Source: Kangiella marina
GTDB lineage: Bacteria; Pseudomonadota; Gammaproteobacteria; Enterobacterales; Kangiellaceae
DNA length: 64,000 nucleotides
Direction: 5' to 3'
Assembly (NCBI RefSeq): GCF_039541235.1
Contig: NZ_BAABFV010000001.1
Coordinates: 868,001-932,000, forward strand
In this document: positions 25,759 to 34,519 of the stretch, piece by piece
Layout of the letters: every line of letters begins with the position of its first letter
Position numbering within the stretch: position 1 is the stretch's first letter
Position numbers and translations under genes: made by a program
Notes under the pieces: model-generated
Databases searched by the model: none
What the model saw: the letters and a program-made list of their open reading frames with translations, nothing else
What the model was told of the DNA's origin: nothing

Positions 25759-25785
25759 CTATTAGGAAGAACAAAAACCTAATAG
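25759..25785. promoter_or_regulatory. inverted repeat between dgkA and lipoprotein gene, possible operator
   Basis: CTATTAGG (25759-25766) and CCTAATAG (25778-25785) are perfect 8-bp inverted arms with an 11-bp spacer in the 99-bp region between the divergent dgkA and lipoprotein genes. This could be an operator or an RNA hairpin for either transcript. No regulator is suggested. Confidence 0.35.
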
Positions 25786-25830
25786 AATTATAGTCTTATA
25801 TTATTCATTAAACGACACAAGGATCGGGAT

Positions 25831-26235
25831 ATGTTTTCAAAAAAATCGTTACTGTTGGCCGCAATGATCGCCACATTAGGCTTCGTCCAATCATGCTCAC
25901 AAGCTAACAGTGAAAGCACTTCCGTTACTCACGAAGATTTATACAGCCAAATCAAGCAAGTCGCCAGCATCGAAGGCTGCACGACTCACTCAGACTGTGC
26001 GCTACTACCAATAGGTCATAAACCGTGCGGTGGACCAGAGGCTTACATGCCTTACTCGAAAACCAACAGCGATGTCGATAGACTCGAATCACTGGGACAA
26101 GCATATAGCGAGCAGCGCCGTCAGTACAATCAAGACAACCAAATCATGGGGACTTGTGTGGTAACGCCTAAGCCGAAAGTGAGCTGTATTCGCAACCAGT
26201 GTATGGCATCAGAGCAAAGTACTCACATCCAATAA
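25831..26235 (+). CDS. predicted lipoprotein, Cys-rich, unknown function
   Basis: This 134-residue protein has an N-terminal signal (MFSKKSLLLAAMIATLGFVQSC) with a lipobox-like VQSC, so Cys22 is probably lipidated. The mature part contains about six other cysteines (GCTTHSDCALLP, CGGPEAYMPYS, GTCVV, SCIRNQCMAS), which suggests disulfides in the periplasm or outer surface. The motif GHKPCGGPEAY recurs in uncharacterised proteobacterial proteins. Its 3' end overlaps bioD by 27 bp on the opposite strand. Confidence 0.75.
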   Translation: MFSKKSLLLAAMIATLGFVQSCSQANSESTSVTHEDLYSQIKQVASIEGCTTHSDCALLPIGHKPCGGPEAYMPYSKTNSDVDRLESLGQAYSEQRRQYNQDNQIMGTCVVTPKPKVSCIRNQCMASEQSTHIQ

Positions 26236-26895
26236 CTGGGCAACATCATCCGCGCTTTTTGACTTGTCTTGGTACGGCACAATACCAAGGCATGGCGCGG
26301 GCATATTGTCTTTTAACCACTTTAAGTTATCTTCAGCCATATTCATTTTCCCCTGAGCAAAGTTAGCAACCCAACCTGCCAGCTTCAAGCCTCGGCTTTC
26401 GATGTTTCTGACGCTCAACATGGCATGATTCAAACACCCTAGCTTCATGCCAACCACTAAAATCACATCCAGCTTTTCCTGCTCAACCCAGTCCGCGTAA
26501 GTCTCGGTTTGATTAAGCGGTGTCAACCAACCTCCAGCGCCTTCTACCAAAACAACGTCTGCGTCATCCGGCATCACCACCTTGTTCGCTAACTCCTCAA
26601 CATTGAGCAGCTGCCCAGCTAAATCAGCGGCGATGTGTGGAGCAATAGCAGGCTCAAAACACAAAGGGTTAATGTCCCTGTAACTTAGCCCCATATTCGA
26701 TGCTTGTTGCAACTGTAGCGCATCCTCATTTTTTAAAACCCCTTGTACTGGCTCAGCACCCGAAGCAATAGGCTTAAGCCCAGCGACAGCGTGCCCTTTA
26801 GCCACGAGCCCACGAATTAGAGCCGCAGAGATGAAGGTTTTTCCAATTTCTGTGTCGGTTCCGGCGACAAAGTATTTCTGATTAGCGTTACTCAA
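26209..26895 (-). CDS. bioD: dethiobiotin synthetase
   Basis: This 228-residue ATP-dependent enzyme makes dethiobiotin from diaminopelargonate, the penultimate step of biotin synthesis. The P-loop is GTDTEIGKT near the N-terminus and the family loop VLVEGAGGWLTPL is present. The only plausible start is TTG at 26895, with GAGG upstream at a slightly long distance; there is no in-frame ATG before the P-loop. It lies apart from the main bioB-F-H-C operon, separated by a coiled-coil gene and a lipoprotein gene. No BirA-like operator is visible in front of it. Confidence 0.93.
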   Translation of the reverse strand: MSNANQKYFVAGTDTEIGKTFISAALIRGLVAKGHAVAGLKPIASGAEPVQGVLKNEDALQLQQASNMGLSYRDINPLCFEPAIAPHIAADLAGQLLNVEELANKVVMPDDADVVLVEGAGGWLTPLNQTETYADWVEQEKLDVILVVGMKLGCLNHAMLSVRNIESRGLKLAGWVANFAQGKMNMAEDNLKWLKDNMPAPCLGIVPYQDKSKSADDVAQLLDVSTLL

Positions 26896-26996
26896 TTTGT
26901 TATACCTCGCACAATTAATCGAGTATGATTACTATATACTGTTGTATTAATAGGTTACTGTAAATTCAAGCAATTCACTTTAATAGTGATTCATGT

Positions 26997-27713
26997 ATGG
27001 ATAATTTTTTAGGCGACAACACTATCATATTAGTTTTAGGCATCCTAGCGCTGGTCTTGCTGCTAGGCGCTGTTGTTACGGCTACTTTAAAGCACGCTCT
27101 GGTTCGCCAACTTGAATCTAAGAATGAAGAGCTCAAGCAGGTTAACAAAGAGAACACTCAAAACATTGCCAAAAAGAAAGAAAAGATCGAGGATCTTGAA
27201 GCGGATTATAAGAAGCTACAAGAATCCCTAACCAGTCTTTCTGAGCGCAACACAACTTTAGTCCAAGAGCATCGTCAGCTTAACGCCAAACACGAAAAAA
27301 CATTAGCCAGTTACGAAGAAGCTCGTAAAGACTACATGAACGCTTTGCAATCCATCGCAGATACCAAACAAGAGCTTGAAACCGAAATAGAGCAGCTGAA
27401 AGATTCCTATGAAGAAAAGCTGCAATACGTTCGCAAAGAGTCTCAAGATGAAGTTGAGAACTTCAAGTCAAACCATCTTGCGGATTACGAGCACATCAAA
27501 AAAAGTCACCAGCGCTTAATTTTGTCGAACCAGACACAAAGTAAAAATATTGACAACTTACGCGATGAGCGAGACTTTTATCGCACCGAGTTCGAAACAC
27601 TTCGTGACTTTTTACACGACGCTCAAATGAAGAATGTTAAAGACATCCTAAAAGCGAAACATGAAGAACTCGAGGAAAAAGTGGTTAAGTTCGAGAACAA
27701 AAAAAACTCGTAA
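26997..27713 (+). CDS. membrane-anchored coiled-coil protein of unknown function
   Basis: This 238-residue protein has one N-terminal membrane helix (about residues 6-31, TIILVLGILALVLLLGAVV) and then nearly all of it is a charged heptad-rich coiled coil (KNEELKQVNKENTQNIAKKKEKIEDLEADYKK onward) to the C-terminus. It could act as a scaffold or tether in the inner membrane with the coil in the cytoplasm. I do not recognise a family. It sits between divergent bioD and a converging lipoprotein gene. A weak ribosome binding site and an ATG at 26997 support the start. Confidence 0.65.
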   Translation: MDNFLGDNTIILVLGILALVLLLGAVVTATLKHALVRQLESKNEELKQVNKENTQNIAKKKEKIEDLEADYKKLQESLTSLSERNTTLVQEHRQLNAKHEKTLASYEEARKDYMNALQSIADTKQELETEIEQLKDSYEEKLQYVRKESQDEVENFKSNHLADYEHIKKSHQRLILSNQTQSKNIDNLRDERDFYRTEFETLRDFLHDAQMKNVKDILKAKHEELEEKVVKFENKKNS

Positions 27714-27848
27714 TACGTTATACAAACACCTAGAGCTTATTGAAGTCTATTACTGGCACAGTTTGACTTACCCTCTCACTTCCAAGCTCACATCAAGTGG
27801 CCTTACGAGTACTACTGATGCAAATCCTAATCTCCCTTTATTATTACC

Positions 27849-28382
27849 TTATTTTTGCCTCTTCGTTTTGATATATTCGCTTAAAACTTCACTGTCATAA
27901 TAAACTTCAATTGTTTTATTACGTAGCCTAATGTTGGTTAGTGGAACATCAAGCTGATAAATTGTAAACAAATCTTGATCTTTATTAAAAAGTTGTACCG
28001 CATCAATTTCATCATAGGTATCACCATAACAACTCTTGGTTAGGTAATTATTCACTTTGGTCCATAAAGTTGAGTTGCTAAAGTAGTTCGAGTTTATCAT
28101 TGCTGTGTATTTAATATTCCCAAATGGTGCAAAGTGGTCAATTTTGTATATGTTTGTATTCAGTTTATAGCCTTTGTCATTCATTTGCCCAAACCACTCC
28201 TTGTAAGAGCTAAGGCAGTGCTCAGGTAAGATAAAGTTAATTGTTCTGTCTTCCTGAATTATATTAAATCCTTTTATTTTAATTATTTCTCTTTCCTTTT
28301 CTTGTAACCCACAAGAAGTTAAAACTAACGATATCAGTATAAAAATTACTTTTCTTCCTATGTGATACTTATTTTGTCGCAT
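27849..28382 (-). CDS. predicted lipoprotein, unknown function
   Basis: This 177-residue protein has a basic start and a hydrophobic signal ending in the lipobox LTSC (Cys about residue 24), so it is probably a lipoprotein. The rest is rich in Tyr/Asn/Lys/Ile with two Cys and no recognised domain (YKEWFGQMNDKGYKLNTN, CYGDTYDEIDAVQLF). Base composition is AT-rich compared with the bio genes on either side, a possible sign of transfer. It lies directly downstream of bioC on the same strand (133 bp), but a hairpin at 28473-28495 in the gap may separate the transcripts. Confidence 0.6.
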   Translation of the reverse strand: MRQNKYHIGRKVIFILISLVLTSCGLQEKEREIIKIKGFNIIQEDRTINFILPEHCLSSYKEWFGQMNDKGYKLNTNIYKIDHFAPFGNIKYTAMINSNYFSNSTLWTKVNNYLTKSCYGDTYDEIDAVQLFNKDQDLFTIYQLDVPLTNIRLRNKTIEVYYDSEVLSEYIKTKRQK

Positions 28383-28472
28383 TTTATAATTCCTAGAATA
28401 TTTTTTTAAAAATCTTACCTAGAAGGACATTTAAGAAATCGAGGTTATACTTTATGAATAAAGAAATCTGGC

Positions 28473-28495
28473 ATTTGGCGAGCTAATCGCCAAAT
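28473..28495 (-). terminator. hairpin after the bio operon
   Basis: ATTTGGCGA (28473-28481) and TCGCCAAAT (28487-28495) form a perfect 9-bp stem with a 5-base loop. The T-run expected for a Rho-independent terminator is missing, so it may be a weak or Rho-assisted end of the bioB-F-H-C transcript. Confidence 0.45.
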
Positions 28496-28515
28496 ATCTG
28501 TTTCCGCATAAAACA

Positions 28516-29367
28516 TCATACGTCTCTTTTCCCTTCCGCTAACTCCACAATATACTCATGATAATCCAGCGTTGCTTTTTGCTCTGAGCCAAAAGCTTGC
28601 CCGTAAACCAGTTCATAAGTCGCGGGGAGTTGCCCGTTACCTAGCGCAAACTGTTTATAAGCCTTTTCTACCGCCTTTAGCTTTCTCGGACTCATAAGTC
28701 CTAAGCTGCGCCGGCTATTCACATTGTGCGCACCGATATCTTTTAAGTCTCGCATCAGCTCGATGGCCTTGTCGTAACTAATGACAACCGGTTCTGCATC
28801 GACCACCGGATCGAGCATCTTGGCGTGTAACATGGCATCGCCCACATTGTGCATGTCAATAAAATCATTCACATGCTGATAGGCATCAACAGCGGCGAAA
28901 CTTTGCTTTAACTCGGTTAACGTATCAGGGCCTAAGGTCGTGAATAACAGCAATCCTTCTGGCTTCAACACACGGTTTAACTCTGCAAATAACTGAGGTA
29001 AATCCTCGAGCCATTGAATCGCCAAGTTGGAAAAGATTAAATCCAGTGAGTTGTCCTCGAAAGGAAGCTTCATCGCGTCAGCACACAGGTAATCTTCTGA
29101 TTGTGACTGCTGTTTGCACCAAGCAATCATACCCTCTGCTATATCCACGCCCGTTACTTTTGCTTGTGGAAAGCGTTGCGACAATTCGCGCGTAAAGACT
29201 CCCGTTCCACAACCTAAATCGACAATACTCTTTGGTGCCAACTTAAAATAATCCAAACGCTCAAACAGTCGCTTTCCAGCTATGCGCTGAAAAAAAGCCG
29301 CCGCATCATACGAGCGTGCTGCTTGGCTAAATGAACGTGCGATGTCACTGGAACTTAAATGACTCAT
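28516..29367 (-). CDS. bioC: malonyl-ACP O-methyltransferase
   Basis: This 283-residue SAM-dependent methyltransferase methylates the free carboxyl of malonyl-ACP to start pimeloyl synthesis. It has motif I VDLGCGTGVFTREL, DLIFSNLAIQWLEDLP and the family N-terminus IARSFSQAARSYDAAAFFQ. Length and order fit BioC. Its ATG overlaps the bioH stop (ATGA, 29364-29367), which implies translational coupling in the bioB-F-H-C operon. Confidence 0.95.
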   Translation of the reverse strand: MSHLSSSDIARSFSQAARSYDAAAFFQRIAGKRLFERLDYFKLAPKSIVDLGCGTGVFTRELSQRFPQAKVTGVDIAEGMIAWCKQQSQSEDYLCADAMKLPFEDNSLDLIFSNLAIQWLEDLPQLFAELNRVLKPEGLLLFTTLGPDTLTELKQSFAAVDAYQHVNDFIDMHNVGDAMLHAKMLDPVVDAEPVVISYDKAIELMRDLKDIGAHNVNSRRSLGLMSPRKLKAVEKAYKQFALGNGQLPATYELVYGQAFGSEQKATLDYHEYIVELAEGKRDV

Positions 29368-30140
29368 GCGACTAAAAACTCATTAACTTTTTCAACAAAT
29401 TGGTCGGTATGCGATAAGAAAGGCGCATGGCTTGCTTTAGGGAAGACATGATGCTGACTCTGTGGCGCTAACGCTTGAATGTCCTCAGCCGCTTTTGCTG
29501 GTACTAAAGAGTCGAGGCGACCGTATAGTCGTAAAAACGGCACGTCGATATTCTTTAACTGTTCGCGTAAGTCAACATCATTCAATAAATTCAAGCCTTC
29601 ACGCAATGCTTTCGACGCAGGCATACCATGAATAAATACCGTATCGCGCAACTTCCGAATGTCGTCTTTTTGTGTCTCGCTACCGATTGCTTGTATGGCT
29701 AAAAAGCGGATGATAGTCCCTTGATAATCTTCTTCAAGGTAGCGACAAAAACTATCCATGATATTAGGCTTCATTGCATGCTGCCAGTCATCGGTTTGCA
29801 CGAAACGCGGCGAACTAGATACGGTTATCAACGACTCAACACGCTGTCCGTGATTAACAGCGATATTGGTCGCCACTAAGCCCCCCATCGACCATCCAAT
29901 ATAATGCGCTGTCTTAGGCGCAACCTTTAATACTTGCTCGGTTAAAAGCTCTATCGAGTAATCACCACCCGGGAGCGGCGAACGCCCGAACCCAGGCAAG
30001 TCGATTAGGTGTAAGGTGAACTTTTCAGCCAGCTGCTCCGTAATAAGCTCCCAAATGCCTGAGTGCAACCCCCAACCATGAAGAAGTACTACATCAGGAC
30101 CTTGGCCAACTGTCTCTACAAAAGGTTTCAACTCGCTCAT
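29364..30140 (-). CDS. bioH: pimeloyl-ACP methyl ester carboxylesterase
   Basis: This 258-residue alpha/beta hydrolase removes the methyl group from pimeloyl-ACP methyl ester. The nucleophile elbow is GWSMGGL, the N-terminal oxyanion loop is VVLLHGWGLHSGIW, and the catalytic Asp and His are visible as LYGRLDSLVP and ASHAPFLSH. These match E. coli BioH closely (256 residues). It lies between bioF (22 bp upstream) and bioC (overlap). Confidence 0.95.
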   Translation of the reverse strand: MSELKPFVETVGQGPDVVLLHGWGLHSGIWELITEQLAEKFTLHLIDLPGFGRSPLPGGDYSIELLTEQVLKVAPKTAHYIGWSMGGLVATNIAVNHGQRVESLITVSSSPRFVQTDDWQHAMKPNIMDSFCRYLEEDYQGTIIRFLAIQAIGSETQKDDIRKLRDTVFIHGMPASKALREGLNLLNDVDLREQLKNIDVPFLRLYGRLDSLVPAKAAEDIQALAPQSQHHVFPKASHAPFLSHTDQFVEKVNEFLVA

Positions 30141-30161
30141 GACGTATCACTTACTCTCTTT

Positions 30162-31307
30162 CTATATAGTCGAAATCGCTTCGACTAGCTGTTCAATGTG
30201 TGTCTTCCGATGATTTGACGTTAACGTGATTCGCAAACGCGCGCTATTTTCCGGTACCGTTGGCGGCCTGATCGCCACCACCAATAATCCTTTCTCCCTG
30301 AGACTGTTGCTAACAGCAACCGCACGTTCATTAGTTCCTAATAACACCGGCTGAATGGCCGTATCCGATGGCAAAAGAGGTAATCCTTTTTCATCCGCCA
30401 ACTGCTTAAAGTAAGCAATATTATCCTTAAGTTGTTGACGACGCTCAGGCTCGCTTTGAATTAGCGCTAACCCCGCCCGGTTAGCCGCGGCAACAGCAGG
30501 AGGAATGGCCGTGGTATAAATATAGCTTCGAGCAAACTGCACCAAGCTTTCGATCAACACCGCTTTGCCTGCAACAAAAGCACCATATCCGCCAACAGAT
30601 TTCCCTAGCGTTGCCATATAGATATCGGCATGTTTTTGCTCTAAACCAAAGTGCTCCAAGGTACCTTTACCAGAGGCACCCAAGACTCCAAAACCATGAG
30701 CATCATCGACCATCAACTGTGCTTTATAAGTGCTACTCAGCGCTAATATCTCAGGAATCGGAGCAACATCACCGTCCATGCTAAAGACGCCATCGGTGAC
30801 AATCATTTTAGTCTCTACTTTATGTTTCAGCTGTCGCTCTAATGAGTCCATATCATTATGCGCATACCGAAGCATTTTCGCCTCACAAGCACGCCCGCCA
30901 TCAATTAACGATGCATGGTTCAGCTTGTCCTGTACTAACAGGTCTTTGCGATCAAATAAGCTACTTAGTACACCGTAGTTGGCCATAAAGCCCGATGAAA
31001 ATAACAGTGCTCGCTCAACGCCTAGAAATTCGGCCAGCTCTTCTTCGAGGCGATGGTGCTCTTCGCTATGCCCCACAACTAAGTGAGAAGCACCGCTGCC
31101 TGAGCCATAACGTTGCACAGCTTTCTGCGTTGCTTCGCTTAATTTGGGGTGGCTTGCCAAACCGAGGTAATCATTACTGCTGAAGTTAATAAAGTGCTCA
31201 CCTGCAATACTGATCTCAGTGTCTTGGCCACTCTCTAAGGTCAAACGGTGACGCATCATATCCTGCGCCCGCCGTTGTTTAAGACGAGTTTCGAGCTTAC
31301 TCCACAT
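30162..31307 (-). CDS. bioF: 8-amino-7-oxononanoate synthase
   Basis: This 381-residue PLP enzyme condenses pimeloyl-ACP with alanine. It carries the alpha-oxoamine synthase features NDYLGLASHPKL, GSGASHLVVGH, DDAHGFGVLG and the PLP lysine in TLGKSVGGYGAF. It follows bioB with 51 bp between and precedes bioH with 22 bp. Confidence 0.96.
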   Translation of the reverse strand: MWSKLETRLKQRRAQDMMRHRLTLESGQDTEISIAGEHFINFSSNDYLGLASHPKLSEATQKAVQRYGSGSGASHLVVGHSEEHHRLEEELAEFLGVERALLFSSGFMANYGVLSSLFDRKDLLVQDKLNHASLIDGGRACEAKMLRYAHNDMDSLERQLKHKVETKMIVTDGVFSMDGDVAPIPEILALSSTYKAQLMVDDAHGFGVLGASGKGTLEHFGLEQKHADIYMATLGKSVGGYGAFVAGKAVLIESLVQFARSYIYTTAIPPAVAAANRAGLALIQSEPERRQQLKDNIAYFKQLADEKGLPLLPSDTAIQPVLLGTNERAVAVSNSLREKGLLVVAIRPPTVPENSARLRITLTSNHRKTHIEQLVEAISTI

Positions 31308-31358
31308 AGGTATCCTAGCGGTTGATTCAGTGAATAGTTTTGAGCTAAAGCTCGTCGA

Positions 31359-32480
31359 CTAGTTCACTTCGGTCGCACCACGGGCATTCCCTACGGTCGC
31401 ATCATAAAACAACGGCTTTTTGCTAGACGTTGTTTCCTCAGCCGCTTTGGCGACACCTTTGGCGACGATCTCTGCAGCTTCCTCTTCAACCTGCTCTTTA
31501 GAGTGATGACGCTGTTCTGGCTGAATGCCTAAGCGCTTAAACAAGATAGAATCAGCCTCAGCTTCTGGGTTAGCCGTGGTTAATAGCTTTTCACCGTAGA
31601 AGATGGAGTTAGCACCCGCAAAATAACACAACGACTGCGTTTGCTCATTCATATCTTCACGCCCTGCCGATAAACGCACGTACGAGTTAGGCATAACGAT
31701 ACGAGCTGTTGCGATCATGCGAATGAAGTCGAACTCATCTAACTTCTCTACTTCGCCAAGAGGGGTGCCTGGAACCGCGACCAACATATTAATCGGTACA
31801 CTTTGTGGGTGCTCCGGCATGTTAGCTAGCTGCTTAATCAAGCCATAGCGATCATTAATCTTTTCGCCCATACCAATAATACCGCCACTACAGACGTTAA
31901 TGCCGGCGTCACGAACATTTTGTAGGGTATCAAGACGATGCTCATAGCTGCGAGTGGTAATGATTTGCTCGTAGTATTCAGGCGACGTATCCAAGTTGTG
32001 GTTATAGTAATCCAAGCCCGCCTCAGCAAGTTTGCCCGCTTGCTCATCGGTTAACATGCCAAGGGTCACACAAGTCTCAAGCCCTAAGTCTTTAACCTGA
32101 CGTACCATTTCAATCACCACATCCAAATCTTTTTCACGCGGTGAGCGCCATGCAGCACCCATGCAAAAACGTGTGGCGCCATTTTTCTTAGCTTGTTGCG
32201 CTTTCTCGATGACTTTTTGCACCGCCATCAGCTTTTCTTTAGACAACCCTGTATTGTAATGGCCTGACTGTGGGCAATAAGCACAATCTTCAGGGCAAGC
32301 GCCCGTTTTAATGCTTAATAGCGTACTGGTTTGAACTTCATTAGGATTAAAGTTTTGGCGATGGATCAGCTGAGCAGCAAACAATAAATCGTTAAATGGT
32401 TGATTATAGATGGCTTCTATCTCAGCCAAGGTCCAATCATTGCGAATCTTACCACTATTTAGATAATCTAGATTGCTCAT
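31359..32480 (-). CDS. bioB: biotin synthase (radical SAM)
   Basis: This 373-residue radical SAM enzyme inserts sulfur into dethiobiotin. The CxxxCxxC cluster is in [16 protein letters not shown], and [20 protein letters not shown] and the Arg/Asn-rich substrate region ([10 protein letters not shown]) are as in the family. It is the first gene of the bioB-F-H-C operon. A likely BirA operator with the promoter -35 inside it lies about 90 bp upstream. No bioA is present in the window. Confidence 0.97.
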   Translation of the reverse strand: MSNLDYLNSGKIRNDWTLAEIEAIYNQPFNDLLFAAQLIHRQNFNPNEVQTSTLLSIKTGACPEDCAYCPQSGHYNTGLSKEKLMAVQKVIEKAQQAKKNGATRFCMGAAWRSPREKDLDVVIEMVRQVKDLGLETCVTLGMLTDEQAGKLAEAGLDYYNHNLDTSPEYYEQIITTRSYEHRLDTLQNVRDAGINVCSGGIIGMGEKINDRYGLIKQLANMPEHPQSVPINMLVAVPGTPLGEVEKLDEFDFIRMIATARIVMPNSYVRLSAGREDMNEQTQSLCYFAGANSIFYGEKLLTTANPEAEADSILFKRLGIQPEQRHHSKEQVEEEAAEIVAKGVAKAAEETTSSKKPLFYDATVGNARGATEVN

Positions 32481-32546
32481 TGTTTCATTAACCCTTATAG
32501 TATATTTTTTGCACGCTTTGCATAAGAAATTCGGAATCTGCGTGCA

Positions 32547-32601
32547 AGTTTACTTCCCAAGAATACACTGTCAACCAAGAAAAGGGAATTTAGGTTTACA
32601 A
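32547..32601. promoter_or_regulatory. candidate BirA operator and bioB promoter
   Basis: On the minus strand TTGTAAACC (32601-32593), a perfect BirA half-site, is followed after 16 bp by GGTTGACAG (32576-32568), 7 of 9 matches to the other half. The TTGACA inside the second half can be the -35 of bioB with TAAACT (32552-32547) as -10 at 16 bp. The perfect half-site abuts the comF ATG on the other strand. Biotin-BirA would therefore repress bioB and might affect comF. The spacer is 1-2 bp longer than the usual 14-15 bp as I recall it. Confidence 0.6.
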
Positions 32602-33320
32602 TGAGTTTTTTCGATAACCTGCGTCGTGCAGCTGAAAATACCCTCCAATCCAGCAACTGCTCCTTTTGTGGCCTTGCCCAAGCGGATCTCGGCATTTGCG
32701 AGCCTTGTTTAACCTCAATAGAGCCGATGGGCTCGACGTGTGGTATTTGCGCTAGCGCGATTAATGACGCTACTCACGAGCAACTTAATGACTCGTTGCA
32801 ATGCGGCGAGTGTGTCACTAATCCGCCGCTTTACACTAAACTGGTCGCCGCCACGCGCTATCAGTTTCCTGTTGATAAAGCTTTGAGTGATCTTAAATTC
32901 AATAAACAGCTGCATTATGCTCGGAGTTTGACCAGTGTTTTAGAGCGTCGAATTAGGCTGAGTTATGAGGAAACGCCCTATCCGAAGGCACTCATTCCAA
33001 TCCCCTTACATCCCAAAAGACTCAATGAACGAGGCTTTAACCAATCGGACATCATTGCCAAGCACTTGTCCAACGCGATGGGAATCCCACCGAATAAAGC
33101 TTTGAGCAGGGTCAAGGATACGCCTCACCAAGTCGGCCTTAGTGAAAAACAACGCCGTCAAAACCTCAAAGATGCTTTCCAATTAGAAGAGGGGTTGCCG
33201 AAGCATATAGCTTTAGTGGATGATGTGGTGACCACAGGCTCTACGGTTAATGAAGCAGCTAAGTTATGCCTCTCAGCTGGCGTTGAGCGCGTCGATATTT
33301 GGTGTCTGGCTAAAACCTAA
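32601..33320 (+). CDS. comF: ComF family phosphoribosyltransferase-like protein
   Basis: This 239-residue protein has two pairs of zinc-type cysteines near the N-terminus (CSFCG...CEPC and CGICAS...CGEC) and a C-terminal PRTase fold with the PRPP loop ALVDDVVTTGST. In transformable relatives (ComFC) it assists DNA uptake or processing of incoming strands; in others (GntX) it supports use of DNA as nutrient or gluconate. It diverges from bioB; the two share a 120-bp intergenic region. A short AGG lies 6 bases before the ATG. Confidence 0.9.
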   Translation: MSFFDNLRRAAENTLQSSNCSFCGLAQADLGICEPCLTSIEPMGSTCGICASAINDATHEQLNDSLQCGECVTNPPLYTKLVAATRYQFPVDKALSDLKFNKQLHYARSLTSVLERRIRLSYEETPYPKALIPIPLHPKRLNERGFNQSDIIAKHLSNAMGIPPNKALSRVKDTPHQVGLSEKQRRQNLKDAFQLEEGLPKHIALVDDVVTTGSTVNEAAKLCLSAGVERVDIWCLAKT

Positions 33321-33404
33321 CGCTTTGACAAGTAACGAAATATCCCTAGTATAAAGTAACAACACTTTTTACAGCTAGACGATGCTAAAGCGCTAGGAAG
33401 TTTG

Positions 33405-34118
33405 ATGAGTGAATGGTTATTGATTATCGTACTGACGCTTGCTGCCGGGCTCTCCATGCCTTTAGGGGCGTTAATCGCGCGCTTTGAAACCATCCGCCCA
33501 CAATGGTTAGAGCAAGAACTTCGACACAGTATTATAGCCTTCGGCGGCGGCGCTTTATTATCAGCAATCGCCCTCGTCCTCATTCCCGAAGGTAGCGCTA
33601 AACTGAGTGTTACCGAGACCGCGCTTTACTTTGCGCTGGGTGGTGTCGCCTTTATGGCACTAGATCAGTTGCTTGATTACCTCCAAAGCCCCGCTAGTCA
33701 ACTGGCGGCGATGTTATCCGACTTTATTCCTGAAGCCTTAGCGCTTGGCGCTGCATTTGCTGAAGGCGGCACTGCTGGTCTGTTGTTAGCAGGCCTAATT
33801 GCGTTACAAAACCTGCCCGAAGGCTTTAATGCGTTTCGTGAAATGGATGCCGCTAAAGCGTTCAAACCCAGCGTCATTATTATCGCCTTCTTGCTGATGG
33901 CACTTTTAGGCCCGATAGCGGGTCTCGCAGGCTATTTCTGGCTATCAGCTTTTCCAACAGCGGTTGGAGCCATTATGGTATTTGCCGCTGGTGGTATTCT
34001 CTACCTCACCTTCCAAGACATTGCCCCACAAGCAAAACTCGACAACCATTGGGGGCCGCCGCTCGGTGCCGTTGCTGGTTTCCTACTCGGCTTGATCGGA
34101 CAGCTTTTGATTCATTAG
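33405..34118 (+). CDS. ZIP family metal transporter
   Basis: This 237-residue membrane protein has about eight hydrophobic segments and the paired helices of the ZIP family: [17 protein letters not shown] and [12 protein letters not shown], where the usual metal ligands H-N-x-P-E-G appear as Q-N-L-P-E-G and the first His as D. It may import Zn, Fe or Mn, or be an atypical member; the substitution of His residues lowers certainty about the metal. Chosen start ATG 33405 with GGAAG a few bases before it; an in-frame TTG (33402) is too close. It is followed 74 bp later by gdx. Confidence 0.8.
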   Translation: MSEWLLIIVLTLAAGLSMPLGALIARFETIRPQWLEQELRHSIIAFGGGALLSAIALVLIPEGSAKLSVTETALYFALGGVAFMALDQLLDYLQSPASQLAAMLSDFIPEALALGAAFAEGGTAGLLLAGLIALQNLPEGFNAFREMDAAKAFKPSVIIIAFLLMALLGPIAGLAGYFWLSAFPTAVGAIMVFAAGGILYLTFQDIAPQAKLDNHWGPPLGAVAGFLLGLIGQLLIH

Positions 34119-34122
34119 GATT

Positions 34123-34163
34123 AACCTTTGCGGGTTCGAGTGCTAGACTAGCCCCAAAGTTTT
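34123..34163 (+). other. hairpin between ZIP gene and gdx
   Basis: AACCTTTGCGGG (34123-34134) can pair with CCCCAAAGTTTT (34152-34163) with one bulge, looping 17 nt that include CTAG-A-CTAG. With TTTT at its 3' side it may be a weak terminator for the ZIP gene or a regulatory element for gdx. It does not show the paired ACGR tetraloops of the guanidine-II riboswitch. Confidence 0.3.
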
Positions 34164-34192
34164 ACTGGCACTATTTTCCATTGGAGTCTGTT

Positions 34193-34519
34193 ATGGCATG
34201 GCTATATTTATTTGTTGCAGGCCTCTTTGAGTGCGCCTGGGCTATCGGCTTAAAGTACACCGAAGGGTTTAGTAAGCCCTTACCCTCCGTGCTTACGGTT
34301 ATCGCTATGGGTATTAGTTTTTGGCTACTATCCGCCGCCATGAAAACCATCCCCGTCGGTACTGCTTATGCTGTGTGGACCGGTATTGGTGCTGTTGGCG
34401 TCGCTATCATGGGCATGCTCTTGTTTAATGAGTCTAAAGACATTCTCAGGATACTATGCTTATTACTTATCGTTAGCGGTATTGTTGGCCTTAAACTCGT
34501 CTCGAAGGGGGAAGCATGA
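34193..34519 (+). CDS. gdx: guanidinium exporter, SMR family
   Basis: This 108-residue small multidrug-resistance protein with four helices is close to E. coli Gdx/Sug[27 protein letters not shown] with the essential Glu in helix 1, [16 protein letters not shown] in helix 3 and GIVGLKL at the end. Gdx exports guanidinium ion in exchange for protons. The ATG at 34193 with GGAG in front is used; the frame extends upstream without support. Its stop overlaps the start of ung (ATGA). Confidence 0.93.
   Translation: MAWLYLFVAGLFECAWAIGLKYTEGFSKPLPSVLTVIAMGISFWLLSAAMKTIPVGTAYAVWTGIGAVGVAIMGMLLFNESKDILRILCLLLIVSGIVGLKLVSKGEA

Noticed and set aside
26896-26996. BirA operator in front of bioD
   Set aside because: No pair of TTGTAAACC-like half-sites in the right spacing was found, only scattered partial matches.
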